NCBI GenBank assembly: GCA_963784615.1
Contig: CAWASG010000001.1
Span: forward strand, 806,001-870,000
DNA from: UBA11403 sp963784615
GTDB taxonomy: Bacteria > Pseudomonadota > Gammaproteobacteria > Legionellales > Legionellaceae
Length of the DNA: 64,000 bases
Reading direction: 5' to 3'
The notes under the pieces were generated by a model. That model was not told the origin of the DNA and did not search any database. It saw nothing but the letters and a program-made list of their open reading frames with translations. Made by a program: the position numbers and the translations under genes. The number at the start of each line of letters is the position of its first letter. The first letter of the stretch is position 1. Shown in pieces: positions 61,996 to 64,000 of this stretch.

Positions 61996-62427
61996 CTACT
62001 GGTGAATATAATTTTCCAAATGTTGTATGACTCGAGCGTTATCTCCTAACAAACTCAGCAATACATCCCCGATGGAAACGATTGCAATCAGCTTTCCCTC
62101 CTCAGCAATCAGGACATGTCGCCTTTTTGTCTCGGTCATAATGGCCATCGCTGTCTCAACGGTATCCGAAGGGTTTAACACAGCCACGGCCGCGCAAAGG
62201 ATATCTGAAGCGTTACTAGTGAGCACACTTGCTGCATAACGCGAAAGACCATGGATAATATCGCGCTCACTCAAAATCCCTAATAGATTGTCATCATCCG
62301 TCACCACCAATGCGCCAATGTTGCGTTTTATCATGATATCCAAACATTGCTCCACGCTCACATCAGGGTGAACATAGACAATTTCCCGTGCGGGATTGGG
62401 TAGAATAGAATAAATTAAGTTTGACAT
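61996..62427 (-). CDS. CBS-domain protein
   Basis: About 143 aa with two CBS motifs in tandem ('VYVHPDVSVEQCLDIMIKRNIGALVVTDDDNLLGILSERDII' and 'VLNPSDTVETAMAIMTETKRRHVLIAEEGKLIAIVSIGDVL'). A stand-alone CBS pair; usually a sensor of adenosyl nucleotides. ATG 62427 follows GGGAGA; longer in-frame starts lack one. Divergent from hslO. Confidence 0.88.
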   Translation of the reverse strand: MSNLIYSILPNPAREIVYVHPDVSVEQCLDIMIKRNIGALVVTDDDNLLGILSERDIIHGLSRYAASVLTSNASDILCAAVAVLNPSDTVETAMAIMTETKRRHVLIAEEGKLIAIVSIGDVLLSLLGDNARVIQHLENYIHQ

Positions 62428-62514
62428 GCCGCTCTCCCTGCTTAAAATAGCCATCAACGATAAGTTGATTATTCCGCTTATTACTGTATAAATATAGCAC
62501 ATAAAAGGCGTATT

Positions 62515-63354
62515 ATGAAACAAAAAGATACACTGCAACGTTTTATGTTTGAACATGCCAGCATTCGTGGCGAAATTGTTCACATGCATGACGCATATCA
62601 AACCATTATGCAACAACGCCCCTACCCGCCCGCTGTCAAAAAATTACTTGGCGAAGCACTGGTTTCTTGCATTTTGCTCGCCGGCAGCATCAAGTTTGAA
62701 GGCGACATCAACTTACAATTTCAAGGGGATGAGCGATTGCCGTTCATCATCGTACAATGTGATAACCAACTTAATATTCGCGCCTGTGCCAAGTATAATA
62801 TCGGCACTGAAAGTGATTATGAGCAAGCCTTTATGCATGGCCAGATGTCAATTACCATCCAGCAATACACACAAACTAACAGCTATCAAAGTATCGTTCC
62901 GATTCGTTCAACCTCAATGGCCGATAATTTAATGCATTATTTTGCGCAGTCAGAACAAGTTCCCAGTAAAGTCTGGCTTGCAATCAGCGAGGAAAGTGCT
63001 GCAGGGATGATATTACAGCTCATGCCCGACCAAAACACGGCGCAACGTGAGGAGTTTTGGGAATATGCAGTACAAATTGGCCAAACCATCACAGAGGAAG
63101 AGCTACTGACTCTGGATAATGAAACCATTTTACACCGTTTATATCACGAAACAGTTTTAAGGCTTTATGATGCTCGCACCGTTCGCTTTAAATGTCGTTG
63201 TAATCAAGACAAAATGAAGCAGGTCTTAACCATTCTTGGCGAAGCAGATGTACAACAGCTCCTCAAGGAAACCGGCCATGTTGAAGTCTGCTGTGATTTT
63301 TGCAATCAACGGTATACGTTTGATCCGATTGATATTGCGATGTTGTTTAGGTAG
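62515..63354 (+). CDS. hslO: redox-regulated chaperone Hsp33
   Basis: 279 aa. Holdase activated by oxidation. The zinc cysteines are C227-x-C229 ('FKCRCNQDKM') and C260-x-x-C263 ('CCDFCNQRY'). N-terminal 'RGEIVHMHDAYQTIM' and 'KVWLAISEESAAGMILQLMP' are family blocks. Stand-alone gene with ATG 62515. Confidence 0.95.
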   Translation: MKQKDTLQRFMFEHASIRGEIVHMHDAYQTIMQQRPYPPAVKKLLGEALVSCILLAGSIKFEGDINLQFQGDERLPFIIVQCDNQLNIRACAKYNIGTESDYEQAFMHGQMSITIQQYTQTNSYQSIVPIRSTSMADNLMHYFAQSEQVPSKVWLAISEESAAGMILQLMPDQNTAQREEFWEYAVQIGQTITEEELLTLDNETILHRLYHETVLRLYDARTVRFKCRCNQDKMKQVLTILGEADVQQLLKETGHVEVCCDFCNQRYTFDPIDIAMLFR

Positions 63355-63421
63355 CGGCGGGCTTGTTTGACGAAAAATGTAATGCTCATAATAAATCTAC
63401 CCTCATCCGCCCTGTCGGGCA

Positions 63422-63445
63422 CCTTCTCCCATCAATGGGAGAAGG
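63422..63445. terminator. CCTTCTCCCAT hairpin after hslO
   Basis: CCTTCTCCCATCAATGGGAGAAGG, an almost loopless palindrome, with a second related hairpin-like stretch at 63511-63540 (CTTCTCCCATCGGCGGGAGA). Of the widespread C-T-C-C-C / G-G-G-A-G intergenic repeat kind. It could end hslO and the converging gene. Confidence 0.5.
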
Positions 63446-63560
63446 CGCTCATCCGTAACTTCAGTGCTTAATTTACAAGAATAGATGATTGTCGGGCATT
63501 ATGATCTCGTAAGAACACCTTCTCCCATCGGCGGGAGAGGGCAATCCTACTGACATTTCA

Positions 63561-64000
63561 TTAATTTTGGATTTGCCAGGAACCATCGCCTTGTCGACAT
63601 GCTGTACCGTAGATTTTTTCAGATCGGCCACCAATTGTCGCTTGCGTGACATATTCACGGCATGGCATTTGATGTGTGTAATAGGTTCGTCTAGTTGTCA
63701 CAACATATTGGTTGCCGTTGTTCGGATTTACCCAACGTTTGGGTCTTCCTGTAGGCGCAGTTTCTAATGCCATTTGCATTTCCATGCGATCTTGCCTGTC
63801 CATGCTTTTTCCGACTTGACCGCCTAAAAAGGCACCTATTAATGCGCCACCCGCAGCCGCAGCAACTCTTCCTGAACCACTGCCGAATTGACTTCCTAAT
63901 AAACCACCTACAACGCCACCTGTCAGGGTGCCCGCACCTTCATTATTCATCGGACCACAACCCGTCAATAAAACTGATAACGATAACGATACAACCATTA
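63561..64000 (-). CDS. glycine-zipper 17-kDa surface-antigen-like lipoprotein, partial
   Basis: Runs off the right edge; the usable sequence starts in the signal peptide, with lipobox LTGC at about residues 11-14 of the visible part. A glycine zipper follows (GTLTGGVVGGLLGSQFGSGSGRVAAAAGGALIGAFLGGQVG). The C-terminal part (about 90-145) has three Cys and 'QYVVTTRRTYYTH' typical of outer-membrane RickA17kDa-type antigens. Probably outer-membrane anchored. The apparent ATG at 63998 is likely internal to the leader. Confidence 0.85.
   Translation of the reverse strand, partial: MVVSLSLSVLLTGCGPMNNEGAGTLTGGVVGGLLGSQFGSGSGRVAAAAGGALIGAFLGGQVGKSMDRQDRMEMQMALETAPTGRPKRWVNPNNGNQYVVTTRRTYYTHQMPCREYVTQATIGGRSEKIYGTACRQGDGSWQIQN

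Overview
The window looks like chromosomal DNA of a gammaproteobacterium, most plausibly from the Legionellales (Legionella/Coxiella/Aquicella-type). The housekeeping gene orders are gammaproteobacterial: queA-(tgt)-yajC-secD-secF, surE-(yqaA)-nlpD-rpoS, prmB-aroC and dnaQ-rnhA. Aspartokinase and diaminopimelate decarboxylase are fused (LysAC). Several proteins look like host-directed effectors, including an ankyrin/cysteine-protease-like protein resembling Legionella AnkH. The order-level assignment is an inference from gene content, not a database result.

Layout. 1-8.3 kb: the end of an MFS transporter, an unknown helical protein, a giant 33-residue-repeat protein, an SDR oxidoreductase and a 2OG-Fe(II) dioxygenase. 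8.5-14.8 kb, minus strand: secF, secD, yajC, a strongly diverged tRNA-guanine-transglycosylase-like gene in the tgt position, queA and coq7. 14.9-25.7 kb: a small exported protein, a FadL porin, a DUF4143-type ATPase, lysAC, a UvrD/AddA-type helicase-nuclease and a YggT protein. 26-36 kb: a repeat protein, a dicarboxylate symporter, minor pilins pilVWX, erpA, an L,D-transpeptidase and a 960-residue protein with a lipase-like GHSRG motif. 36-38.8 kb: a heme oxygenase/bacteriophytochrome-diguanylate cyclase pair. 38.8-51 kb: dnaQ, rnhA, dps, mrp, an unknown protein, parE, the AnkH-like gene, a topoisomerase zinc-finger protein, asd, a higBA toxin-antitoxin pair, aroC and prmB. 51-64 kb: Smr protein, udk, fabI, a WecA/WbpL-type transferase, gltA, rpoS, a YqaA-NlpD fusion, surE, a lipoprotein, a papain-like protease, an IS3 remnant, a CBS protein, hslO and the start-truncated end of a glycine-zipper lipoprotein.

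The most striking non-coding feature is a dense set of palindromic intergenic repeats. At least six sequence families are present (called A-F here), and the largest (family A, 11 copies) has arms that stay complementary within a copy while differing between copies. Many family members abut stop codons or sit between operons. They generate spurious open frames that are not annotated here. No tRNA, rRNA or CRISPR array was seen.

The observations most worth follow-up are: (1) the in-frame YqaA-NlpD fusion, which keeps an internal Shine-Dalgarno, start codon and lipobox for NlpD; (2) the catalytically eroded TGT-like protein occupying the tgt locus; (3) arm-homogenised palindromic elements; and (4) a cluster of probable effectors (33-residue-repeat, helical-repeat, lipase-like, AnkH-like and papain-like).
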